Shown here piece by piece: positions 26,425 to 33,452 of a stretch of DNA of 38,140 nucleotides (positions are counted from its first letter, which is position 1; each line of letters opens with the position of its first letter). The position numbers were made by a program, and so were the translations under genes. The stretch is taken from positions 1-38,140 of the forward strand of contig NZ_FODJ01000017.1 in the NCBI RefSeq assembly GCF_900110345.1, read 5' to 3'. This DNA is from Amphibacillus marinus (lineage in GTDB: Bacteria > Bacillota > Bacilli > Bacillales > Amphibacillaceae). The notes under the pieces were generated by a model. It did no database searches. It had not been told where the DNA came from and was given only the letters and a program-made list of their open reading frames with translations.

Positions 26425-28296
26425 ATGGCAAACAAGAATATTGTCATTATTGGTGCTGGTTATGCAGGGGTCCATGCGGCAAAAAAGTTAGCTAAAAAGT
26501 TTAAAAAAGATGATACTGTATCAATTACTTTAATAGATCGTCATTCTTATCATACAATGATGACCGAATTGCATGAGGTTGCAGCGCATCGAGTTGAGCC
26601 AGACGCGATTCAATTTGATCTTCGTCGCTTATTTAATCGTACAAAAGTGAAACTTGTCACAGACAATGTTACTCATGTCGATCATGATACCAAAAAAGTG
26701 ACAACAGAGCATGGGGAATTTGATTATGACTATTTAATTTTAGGTATGGGTGGCGAGCCTAACGACTTTGGTACACCTGGTGTTGGTGAACACGCATTTA
26801 CCTTATGGTCATGGGAAGATGCCGTTAAATTACGTGAACACATTGAGAATACAGTGGCAAAAGCCGCAACTATTCATGATGAGGCAACACGCCGTGCGAT
26901 GCTAGCATTTACCATTTGTGGTTCTGGTTTTACTGGTATTGAATTAGTTGGAGAGCTTATTGAATGGAAAGAACGCTTAGCTAAAAACAACAAGCTTGAT
27001 GTAAATGAAATTTCACTTTATGTGATTGAGGCTGCGCCAACAATCTTAAATATGCTGGAGCGTCGTGATGCTGACAAAGCTGAAGCTTACTTGTTAAAGC
27101 ACGGTGTCAAGGTTTTAAAGGAATCTCCAATAGTAGAAGTTCGTCCGGACGAAATTGTTCTTAAAAATGGCGAAACAATTCCAACTTATACACTTGCTTG
27201 GACAGGTGGCGTCAAAGCTAATTCTGATACTGAAGAGTACCAAATGGAGCAAGCGCGTGCTGGTCGATTAAAAGTGAATAAGTATATGGAATCTGAGCAA
27301 TATGATAACGTCTATGTCGTTGGTGATTTAGCTTACTTTGAGGAAGAACCAGGTAAGCCAACACCGCAAATTGTCGAAGCTGCCGAACAAACTGGTACAA
27401 CAGCAGCAAAAAACATTATTGCAACAATAAAAGGTGAGGACAAAGTTGCCTACGAAGGTAAATACCATGGTGTTATGGTGTCTATCGGTGCACGCTATGG
27501 TGTTGCAGACCTTATGGGCCTTCACTTAAGTGGTTGGTTCGCGAATTTTGTCAAACATATGGTTAACTTGTATTATTTCTTTGGTATTGGTAGTGGCTAT
27601 TATATGTTTAAATATATCGAGCATGAATTTTTCCATACCAAGGATAAACGTAATATCTTCCGTGACTTCTTAACACGTTACGGCAATGTATTATGGAGTG
27701 TGCCATTACGCGTTTATCTTGGGTTTTTCTGGCTTGTTGAAGGCGGGAAAAAATTCTGGGGTGAAGAACTTTGGTCAGATGCTACCTCAAGCTTCGCTAA
27801 TTTAACAAAACTATTTAGAGGAATTGGAGAGGATTCATGGCTTGTATCTTCTTCTGTCAACCTGAACTACCCTTGGTTACAAGAAGCGGGTTCTGCTGCA
27901 ACTGCAGCTGCAACTGATGCTAGTGAATGGGCAGTACCTATCTTAAGCGATTTACCAAAGTGGTTTGCATGGATTATGCAAATTATCATGCCAACACCAG
28001 AAGTTGCTGTATTTATGCAAAAAACAGTTGTGTTTGTTGAAATTGCCATTGGGCTAGCACTCATCTTCGGTCTATTCACATGGTTGGCAAGTGCAGCTAG
28101 TGCAGCATTCATCGCCATGTTTACTTTATCAGCCATGCTAGGCTGGGAACAATTTTGGGCTTTACCTGCAGCCATTGCCATTTTAAATGGGGCTGGTCGT
28201 ACAATGGGACTTGATTACTGGGTAATTCCTTTTATTCAGAAAAAAGCGAGTCAATGGTGGTACGGCAAACCGAAATCTATTTATCAAGATAAATAA
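26425..28296 (+). CDS. ndh2: Type II NADH dehydrogenase fused to a DoxX-like membrane domain (EET Ndh2)
   Basis: Ndh2 oxidises NADH and reduces demethylmenaquinone for extracellular electron transfer. The 623-residue protein starts with an FAD-binding Rossmann motif IIGAGYAG (residues 8-15). A second nucleotide-binding motif CGSGFTGIE (165-173) follows, and then the typical NDH-2 sequence VYVVGDLAYF. After about residue 415 come several membrane helices of DoxX type. This extra domain distinguishes EET Ndh2 from respiratory NDH-2 of about 400 residues. The loop after the first helix is rich in Ala and contains EAGSAAT (487-493). GTGAGGAG precedes the ATG. Confidence 0.93.
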   Translation: MANKNIVIIGAGYAGVHAAKKLAKKFKKDDTVSITLIDRHSYHTMMTELHEVAAHRVEPDAIQFDLRRLFNRTKVKLVTDNVTHVDHDTKKVTTEHGEFDYDYLILGMGGEPNDFGTPGVGEHAFTLWSWEDAVKLREHIENTVAKAATIHDEATRRAMLAFTICGSGFTGIELVGELIEWKERLAKNNKLDVNEISLYVIEAAPTILNMLERRDADKAEAYLLKHGVKVLKESPIVEVRPDEIVLKNGETIPTYTLAWTGGVKANSDTEEYQMEQARAGRLKVNKYMESEQYDNVYVVGDLAYFEEEPGKPTPQIVEAAEQTGTTAAKNIIATIKGEDKVAYEGKYHGVMVSIGARYGVADLMGLHLSGWFANFVKHMVNLYYFFGIGSGYYMFKYIEHEFFHTKDKRNIFRDFLTRYGNVLWSVPLRVYLGFFWLVEGGKKFWGEELWSDATSSFANLTKLFRGIGEDSWLVSSSVNLNYPWLQEAGSAATAAATDASEWAVPILSDLPKWFAWIMQIIMPTPEVAVFMQKTVVFVEIAIGLALIFGLFTWLASAASAAFIAMFTLSAMLGWEQFWALPAAIAILNGAGRTMGLDYWVIPFIQKKASQWWYGKPKSIYQDK

Positions 28297-28314
28297 CATA
28301 TTAAATAGAGGAGC

Positions 28315-28346
28315 AGCGATTGACTCTTGCACAAGAGTCTGTCGCT
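28315..28346 (+). terminator. Hairpin downstream of ndh2
   Basis: AGCGA / TCGCT enclose GACTCTT / AAGAGTC with a GCAC loop, 18 nt after the ndh2 stop. The downstream sequence is only partly T-rich, so it could be a leaky terminator or an RNA-stability hairpin at the ndh2-eetA junction. Confidence 0.5.
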
Positions 28347-28372
28347 ATCTTCTTTATCTAAGGGTTTTCTGT

Positions 28373-28378
28373 TATAGT
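28373..28378 (+). promoter_or_regulatory. Possible internal promoter (-10 element) before eetA
   Basis: A TATAGT hexamer follows the ndh2 hairpin. The -35 at 17 bp (TTCTTT) is weak. If active, it would start a transcript that first meets the terminator at 28402-28433 before eetA. Confidence 0.3.
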
Positions 28379-28401
28379 AGATAATAACGAATGATCAAAG
28401 G

Positions 28402-28433
28402 AACGCAAATTAACTTTAAGATTGCGTTTTTTT
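28402..28433 (+). terminator. Terminator or attenuator between ndh2 and eetA
   Basis: AACGCAA (28402-28408) pairs with TTGCGTT (28422-28428), followed by a run of seven Ts. It lies 43 nt before the eetA ATG, inside what otherwise looks like an operon. Confidence 0.65.
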
Positions 28434-28475
28434 ACTGTGAGTTAGCCATCCTAAACAGTGAAAGGAAGACAGGAA

Positions 28476-28916
28476 ATGAAAGCTTTTCTCTCTGTATTTA
28501 AAGTCGGTGATCTTGGTATCATCATATTTCTTCTCTGTGTTTCTTTTTTTCCTTTTGCTGTTTTTTATTATAATCAAAGTCAAGTCAGTGGTCTTGATCG
28601 TGTTGCGACAATTTCATTAGATCATGAGCTGGTTTATGAAATTAATCTAACAGATCACCAAGGTAAAGAACAATTTACTATATACACAGATGATAACGAG
28701 ACAAACACAATTGAGGTTGTTGATGGTCGAATTAGGATTCATCAGGCAAGCTGCACCGATCAGGTTTGTGTCCGAACTGGGTACATTGATCAAGCTGGAC
28801 AAACCATTGTCTGTCTACCCCATCAGCTTGTCATCGAGATTAAGTCTAATGATCTTACCGACATTGATATAATAAGTTCATTTATTAATCAAACTGAGGG
28901 AGGACAGGTCTTATGA
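28476..28916 (+). CDS. eetA: NusG domain II-containing membrane-anchored protein EetA
   Basis: The 146-residue protein has one N-terminal membrane helix (about 12-32) and an extracytoplasmic NusG-II-type domain. That domain has three cysteines: C93 and C98 in ASCTDQVC and C113 in IVCLPHQ. This architecture is that of EetA, proposed to work with EetB in moving electrons from quinol to surface flavin acceptors. The ATG at 28476 has GAAAGGA upstream; a GTG 18 nt earlier is less likely. It overlaps eetB by 4 nt (ATGA). The molecular mechanism of EetA is not established. Confidence 0.9.
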   Translation: MKAFLSVFKVGDLGIIIFLLCVSFFPFAVFYYNQSQVSGLDRVATISLDHELVYEINLTDHQGKEQFTIYTDDNETNTIEVVDGRIRIHQASCTDQVCVRTGYIDQAGQTIVCLPHQLVIEIKSNDLTDIDIISSFINQTEGGQVL

Positions 28917-29440
28917 CAAAGAATCAACGCCTTGTATATATCGCTTTATTAGCGGCTCAAGCCGTTATTATAGGCCTTGTTGAACGAATTATTCCTTCTC
29001 CTTTCTTTTTTGCTCCTGGAGCGAAATTAGGCTTAGCCAATATTATAACCTGTATGGCCATTTACACACTGCCGTTTAAAGATGCCAGTAAGGTTGTCTT
29101 CATTCGCCTTTTGTTAACCACTCTACTTGGTGGTACTGTCTCTACCCTAATGTACAGCGCGGCAGGGGCATTACTTAGCTTTGTTAGTATGCTAACCATT
29201 AAGCAACTAAGCTTCATGAAAATTAGCTTAATAGGTGTCAGTGCTACTGGTGCTGTTTTCCATAATGTTGGCCAGCTTGTCATCGCTAGCTGGGTCGCGC
29301 AAACCTGGACGGTTATGCTTTATTTGCCCGTCTTATCATTAATTGGTATTCTGACAGGCATAGCAATTGGGATCACTGCTAACTATTTATTAACTCACAT
29401 CGAACGTTTACACTATTATATGGATTTAAGAACGTTGTAA
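28913..29440 (+). CDS. eetB: Gx transporter-family membrane protein EetB
   Basis: The 175-residue protein has about five membrane helices and begins with the Gx-transporter/heptaprenyl-synthase-component-I pattern. Visible segments are VERIIPSPFFFAPGAKLGLAN and IRLLLTTLLGG. Older annotation calls it heptaprenyl diphosphate synthase component I because it often precedes a prenyl synthase. In EET loci it is EetB, needed with EetA for electron export. The start codon overlaps the eetA stop. Confidence 0.9.
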   Translation: MTKNQRLVYIALLAAQAVIIGLVERIIPSPFFFAPGAKLGLANIITCMAIYTLPFKDASKVVFIRLLLTTLLGGTVSTLMYSAAGALLSFVSMLTIKQLSFMKISLIGVSATGAVFHNVGQLVIASWVAQTWTVMLYLPVLSLIGILTGIAIGITANYLLTHIERLHYYMDLRTL

Positions 29441-29466
29441 CGCGATAAGAATGAAAGAGGTATTTA

Positions 29467-30447
29467 ATGATGAACACGCATGCGATGTGGAAGGATTACC
29501 CACAATTAGAAAAAGACCTTTCTAGGGTCACGCAGCTCATTGATTCACATATACGGATTAGAGATAAGCAAATTCGAGCAACTTTAAAAGAAGTTGTTCA
29601 TGCTGGGGGGAAATTATTACGTCCTGCTTATACATTGTTATGTAGCCAAATGGGTGCCTATTATGATCGCGATAAAGCAATTGCGCTTGCCGCAGCAGTC
29701 GAAACATTACACATGGCAACACTCGTCCATGATGATGTCATTGATGACGCTGCAACCAGAAGAGGTAAAGCGACACTACAGAATACGCATGGCAATAAAT
29801 TTGCTATTTATGCTGGGGACTATTTATTTTCCATTAGTTTTGCGATCTTATCTAAGCATTCAGGTTCCTTGGAGCATTTAGCCTATAACTCGCGCAGCAT
29901 GGAGCGTATTCTTATTGGTGAGCTTGATCAGCTTCACTCTCGTTTTAAACCAGCTAGTAGTGTAAAGGATTACTTAGCACGTATTTCTGGAAAAACGGCT
30001 CAATTATTTGCTGTCAGTTGCTATACTGGTGCAATTGAGAGTAAGGCAACAAAACGACAAGCTCGACATGCATGGTACATGGGCCACTATATCGGGATGG
30101 CCTTTCAAATTATTGATGATATTCTTGATTATGAGGCCGATGCTTCCCATGTCGGAAAGCCAGTAATGGCCGATGTCAGACAAGGCATTTATACCTTACC
30201 TTTAATTTATGCACTAGCCAAAAACGAACGGGAAATTAAACCAATCCTCGAAAAGAAACAGCTCTCTGATGAAGAGTTAGACCGACTTATTACACTAATT
30301 AGACAAGAGCGCGGACTAGCAAATGCTAAGAAGCTTGCTTCCCGGTATACCGAAAAAGCTTTAACAGAGTTAAATAAACTTCCTAATGGGCCTTATAAAG
30401 ACACATTATTTGAGTTAACATCACAAATGCTCAAACGAACAATGTAA
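29467..30447 (+). CDS. dmkB: Polyprenyl diphosphate synthase (DmkB)
   Basis: DmkB elongates isoprenyl diphosphate to supply the side chain for demethylmenaquinone. The 326-residue trans-prenyltransferase has the first aspartate-rich motif DDVID (D89-D93, short DDxxD form) and the second DDILD (D217-D221), with the KLLRP substrate segment near residues 49-53. It is the last gene of the ndh2 operon, 26 nt after eetB. A bidirectional terminator follows. Confidence 0.93.
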   Translation: MMNTHAMWKDYPQLEKDLSRVTQLIDSHIRIRDKQIRATLKEVVHAGGKLLRPAYTLLCSQMGAYYDRDKAIALAAAVETLHMATLVHDDVIDDAATRRGKATLQNTHGNKFAIYAGDYLFSISFAILSKHSGSLEHLAYNSRSMERILIGELDQLHSRFKPASSVKDYLARISGKTAQLFAVSCYTGAIESKATKRQARHAWYMGHYIGMAFQIIDDILDYEADASHVGKPVMADVRQGIYTLPLIYALAKNEREIKPILEKKQLSDEELDRLITLIRQERGLANAKKLASRYTEKALTELNKLPNGPYKDTLFELTSQMLKRTM

Positions 30448-30510
30448 AATTATTGTTTGGTTGGGCATTTATTTTACCTTATAGATAGAGTCATCGCTTA
30501 TGTTTCAACA

Positions 30511-30544
30511 AAAAAAAGCTAACTTTAGCCAGTTAGCTTTTTTT
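30511..30544. terminator. Bidirectional terminator between dmkB and the lipoprotein gene
   Basis: AAAAAAAGCTAAC (30511-30523) and GTTAGCTTTTTTT (30532-30544) form a symmetrical stem with A and T tracts on both sides, separating two convergent genes. Confidence 0.88.
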
Positions 30545-30551
30545 ACATCCA

Positions 30552-31076
30552 TTATTCTACACTTGTCTCGCCTTCAACTGTTCCTTCCAAAGAAGCTGAA
30601 GCTTCAAACTCTTCACTAGCGAAAATAACGTCACCCGTTACTGTTGCTGTTGCATGAAGTAGGAAACCATCTGCTTCTACATATACATCACCATCAAGCG
30701 TTCCACCTTGGAAATTAAGGTTTTCACTTTGTACAACTAATTGTGGTACTGTAATGACCCACTGATCAACGATATTACGATCATCATCTTGTGTGTAGGC
30801 AGCAATTTTACGATAAACGTCTTCACTCTCATCTCCACTGTTATGGAACGTTCCAGTTACAACTAAATCCTCTGATAACGTTAAGTCGCTTTCAGGAATA
30901 ATAATCCACGTTCCGTTTTCACTCGCCGCTGCATGTAAACCTTCTGCATCAGCTGCAAACGACGCTGCTGTTACGACATCTGTGCCCTCTTCTTCCGTGC
31001 CATTATCATCAGAACCACCACAAGCAGCTAATAAGCCTACTGTTAAAATCATTGCTAAAAATAGTTTAAATTTCAT
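30552..31076 (-). CDS. Lipoprotein of unknown function with a flavinylation-like motif, linked to the EET locus
   Basis: The 174-residue protein has a clear lipoprotein signal (LLAACGG, lipidated C19), an acidic linker, then a beta-rich domain. The C-terminal half has repeating short strands (TLDGDVYVEADGFLL, VTGDVIFASEEF) resembling a small polymer-forming or beta-solenoid domain. Residues 33-39 read DVVTAAS, fitting D-x-x-[ST]-x-A-[ST], the pattern ApbE enzymes modify with FMN. It lacks the FMN_bind domain of PplA. The gene converges on dmkB and has a Rex-like box upstream. AGGAGG precedes the ATG. A role in EET is inference. Confidence 0.75.
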   Translation of the reverse strand: MKFKLFLAMILTVGLLAACGGSDDNGTEEEGTDVVTAASFAADAEGLHAAASENGTWIIIPESDLTLSEDLVVTGTFHNSGDESEDVYRKIAAYTQDDDRNIVDQWVITVPQLVVQSENLNFQGGTLDGDVYVEADGFLLHATATVTGDVIFASEEFEASASLEGTVEGETSVE

Positions 31077-31103
31077 TGTCTTTCCTCCTAAGAGTCATGT
31101 TGT

Positions 31104-31121
31104 TTGTACAGCTTTGTACAA
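31104..31121. promoter_or_regulatory. Perfect palindrome in the lipoprotein leader
   Basis: TTGTACA-GCTT-TGTACAA is an exact 7-4-7 inverted repeat lying 28-45 bp before the lipoprotein ATG. It has the same 7-4-7 geometry as the Rex-like boxes but different half-sites. It may be an operator for another regulator. A GTGTACAC palindrome lies nearby at about 31151-31158. Confidence 0.4.
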
Positions 31122-31171
31122 TCTATATATTACCACATATAAGCAACTTAGTGTACACAAAAGTTTAAATA

Positions 31172-31189
31172 TCGTGAAAAAATTCACAA
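31172..31189. promoter_or_regulatory. Rex-box-like operator upstream of the lipoprotein gene
   Basis: TCGTGAA-AAAA-TTCACAA differs from TTGTGAA-N4-TTCACAA at only one of 14 specified bases. An additional half-site, TTCACAA, follows at 31193-31199. It is about 95 bp upstream of the ATG; the promoter itself is not clear. Confidence 0.6.
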
Positions 31190-31360
31190 AAGTTCACAAA
31201 AAGTTTACGATACTTTTCAACCTTAATATTAACTGCACTACTACCGGCTTCATCAATAAAAAAACTTACATGCCTAGAAGACAAGTAAGCTTTTATAAGA
31301 AATTATAAAACAATATAAATGCAATTCGGTTCATTTTTATATGACGAGTTAGACAGCAAA

Positions 31361-31771
31361 TTAGCCCTTTTTAGCACCTCGACCTCCACGTTTCGATTCG
31401 GTATGCTTTCGTAACGAAGCTAAGCGATCTTCAGAATCCTTTAGAAAACGATTCATTTTCGCCTCAAAGTTCTCTGTACGTTCACGAGTTGGTTTAGGAT
31501 GACTAGAACTCGAGCTTCGCCGATTTTGGACAGGTTTATCCTTTGCCTTTTTAATCGATAAGCCTATTTTTCCATCCTTTTCTACATTGATAACTTTGAC
31601 CGTTACTTCGTCACCAACTGTCAGGTGTTCATTAATATCTTTAACATAATTATCGGCAACCTCACTAATGTGGACGAGTCCTGTTTTACTCTCTGGCAAT
31701 TCAACAAACGCACCAAAATTAGTAATCCCTGTTACCTTCCCTTGCACCTTGCTGCCTACTTCAATTGACAT
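31361..31771 (-). CDS. yabR: S1 RNA-binding domain protein YabR
   Basis: The 136-residue protein has one N-terminal S1 (OB-fold) domain at about residues 3-75, with GSKVQGKVTGITNFGAFVEL, GLVHISEVAD and KIGLSIKKAK. A basic, low-complexity tail follows, ending in GGRGAKKG. This is the layout of B. subtilis YabR (general stress protein 13 family), and divIC precedes it as expected. In B. subtilis tRNA-Met and spoIIE follow directly; here about 13 kb intervenes. Confidence 0.92.
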   Translation of the reverse strand: MSIEVGSKVQGKVTGITNFGAFVELPESKTGLVHISEVADNYVKDINEHLTVGDEVTVKVINVEKDGKIGLSIKKAKDKPVQNRRSSSSSHPKPTRERTENFEAKMNRFLKDSEDRLASLRKHTESKRGGRGAKKG

Positions 31772-31822
31772 AAAAAAAATGCTCCTCCTTAAGAATTAAA
31801 AAAAGATATACTACACCTTTAT

Positions 31823-31852
31823 ATTATAGCCAAGCTATGAAAGCAATGTCAA
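31823..31852 (-). promoter_or_regulatory. yabR promoter
   Basis: On the minus strand TTGACA (31847-31852) and TATAAT (31823-31828) are separated by 18 bp, overlapping the end of divIC. It gives yabR its own transcription start. Confidence 0.75.
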
Positions 31853-32229
31853 TAAGCAGGATCTTCCTCAGTTAGTTTAAAAACTATTTCTCCCTCTTCA
31901 GTGAAGAAATAATTAGTCTTTGCAATTCTAAGCACATAAGACTCATCTTCTAATAAACTAATTTCTTCTGATAAAGATCGTGCTTCACCTTCTAATTGCA
32001 CCATCTGATTCTTTAGTGCCTCATATTCAGCTACCTTCTCGGCATGTATTGCCCTTTGGTTTCTATGATATGAAAAAACCGTACTGAAGGTTACCAAGGC
32101 AAGAACAGCAAACAAGATAAGTCTCCTTCTTAAGCGTTGCTTTTTCCGACGCGCTCGCTCTTGTTTAATATCATATTGATCCATAGTCTTTGAACGAAAT
32201 CGGGCAACTTTTTGCTGATGTCTTCCCAT
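31849..32229 (-). CDS. divIC: Cell division protein DivIC
   Basis: DivIC is a bitopic divisome protein that pairs with FtsL and DivIB at the septum. The 126-residue protein has a basic cytoplasmic N-terminus, one membrane helix at about 37-56, and an extracellular coiled coil (about 62-95). It ends with the FtsB/DivIC segment ESYVLRIAKTNYFFTEEGEIVF. It follows yabQ by 16 nt in the conserved order. Confidence 0.93.
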   Translation of the reverse strand: MGRHQQKVARFRSKTMDQYDIKQERARRKKQRLRRRLILFAVLALVTFSTVFSYHRNQRAIHAEKVAEYEALKNQMVQLEGEARSLSEEISLLEDESYVLRIAKTNYFFTEEGEIVFKLTEEDPAY

Positions 32230-32245
32230 ATCATGATAACCTCCT

Positions 32246-32818
32246 TTACTCTTTTTTATTCCGCTTTATTATAGTATTCTCTATTTTACTATAGATTCCT
32301 GCTAAAGAAACTAAGTATTTCCTCACATTTTTAGGAATACAACGCCATAAAAGCCTCATTATCCATAGAATTGGGGTTAAAATTATTTTAATAACGTAGC
32401 TAAAGACGACAAATACAAAACCACAAATTGCTAATATTAAGCGATAAAGGTAGATAATTGGTTTAATAATAAGATAGTAAACAAGCTGATAAATAAAAAA
32501 ACAAATTCGTTTCACCAGCACAATAAAGCCCTCTAACAGCCACTGAAAACCATGCTGGATGACTCTTAAATAAAACCAAAATCCAATTGTTACCGCTATT
32601 AAAAAATAGAGATGTACTTGTCCACCATTTAATTCAACTAAAAACAGAAAGCTAATGAAGCTTTGTGCAAGCCAAAATGCGAACTGAAAAATAGAAGCTA
32701 ACACCTTGTACCCTTTTAGCGGCTTAATTAAACGTTCATTTGTATCAAACATACACCCAAGATAAACGCCTACTAAAACCATGCCCGCGAACGAAAGCAA
32801 TTGGGTGTTTACACTCAT
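32246..32818 (-). CDS. yabQ: Spore cortex biosynthesis protein YabQ
   Basis: YabQ is a membrane protein of the spore outer forespore membrane required for cortex formation. The 190-residue protein has about five hydrophobic segments, beginning with QLLSFAGMVLVGVYLGCMFD, which is typical of the family. The start overlaps the yabP stop (ATGA-type). The pairing with yabP supports the call and a sporulating organism. Confidence 0.88.
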   Translation of the reverse strand: MSVNTQLLSFAGMVLVGVYLGCMFDTNERLIKPLKGYKVLASIFQFAFWLAQSFISFLFLVELNGGQVHLYFLIAVTIGFWFYLRVIQHGFQWLLEGFIVLVKRICFFIYQLVYYLIIKPIIYLYRLILAICGFVFVVFSYVIKIILTPILWIMRLLWRCIPKNVRKYLVSLAGIYSKIENTIIKRNKKE

Positions 32819-33117
32819 TTGAACAGCTTACCAAGAAATCCTTTTGAAGAACTATTCTGGTGATTATCCAAATAAGAAAAATCATTCAGCTTACCTTTAA
32901 TCTCAACTCGCCCTTGCGTTACATCAAGAGTTTTAATTTGGAGATTTTCTCCTCTAATCATTAGATAGCCTTGCACTGTTTCTAGCAGAAACTCCTCATT
33001 ATCAAAGCTATCAACCTCTTTAACACCGCTAATTTCAATAACTCGTCTGTTACGCACTTTAATTTCATGCTCTGGTTGAGTAGATGAAGTTGAATATTGG
33101 TTCGATTCATGTAACAT
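32815..33117 (-). CDS. yabP: Sporulation protein YabP
   Basis: The protein has the YabP/YqfC fold: HEIKVRNRRVIEISGVKEVDSFD followed by LLETVQGYLMIRGENLQI and VEIKGKLNDFSY. YabP is needed for spore cortex formation in B. subtilis. The ATG at 33117 gives 100 residues, the same as B. subtilis, and has AAAGGAGGG upstream; the frame remains open 21 nt further. It overlaps yabQ by 4 nt. Confidence 0.9.
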   Translation of the reverse strand: MLHESNQYSTSSTQPEHEIKVRNRRVIEISGVKEVDSFDNEEFLLETVQGYLMIRGENLQIKTLDVTQGRVEIKGKLNDFSYLDNHQNSSSKGFLGKLFK

Positions 33118-33181
33118 AATAAGCCCTCCTTTAATCACTAATATGATATGCTAGAGGAACTTCTATTAGAACGGTTTTACC

Positions 33182-33451
33182 TTAATTATTATCTTTAGAT
33201 ACAGGTACTTCTTTGAGAATAGAATAGAGAGTATTGGCCTCTTCCTTTCGTACTGTCTCCTTAAGCGATTCTATTTTTATCGTTAATAACTTTTGCCCAA
33301 ATTGAATATCCAGCTCATCATCTATTGAGACTGTAGTTGCTGCTTTCGCTTGATTACCATTTACTTTAATACGTCCTTGATCAGCGACTTCCTTTGCCAG
33401 AGTCCTTCGTTTAATTAAGCGTGATACCTTTAAGAATTTATCTAATCGCAT
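33182..33451 (-). CDS. rqcP: Ribosome quality-control S4-domain protein RqcP (YabO)
   Basis: RqcP binds stalled 50S subunits with RqcH and supports addition of C-terminal alanine tails. The 89-residue protein begins MRLDKFLKVSRLIKRRTLA, an S4 RNA-binding domain, with GRIKVNGNQAK. The ATG at 33451 follows the yabN stop by one nucleotide and has GAGGAGA upstream; a longer frame to 33520 lies inside yabN. The yabN-yabO-yabP order is conserved. Confidence 0.93.
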   Translation of the reverse strand: MRLDKFLKVSRLIKRRTLAKEVADQGRIKVNGNQAKAATTVSIDDELDIQFGQKLLTIKIESLKETVRKEEANTLYSILKEVPVSKDNN

Positions 33452-33452
33452 T

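Noticed and set aside
28913-29440. Heptaprenyl diphosphate synthase component I (HepS/HepT type)
   Set aside because: This older label reflects adjacency to a prenyl synthase; the membrane helices and neighbours ndh2 and eetA support EetB.
18388-31350. Integrative element inserted into tRNA-Met with att sites
   Set aside because: No integrase, transposase or direct repeat of the tRNA 3' end was found near 31.2-31.35 kb, so the block is described only as an insertion relative to B. subtilis order.
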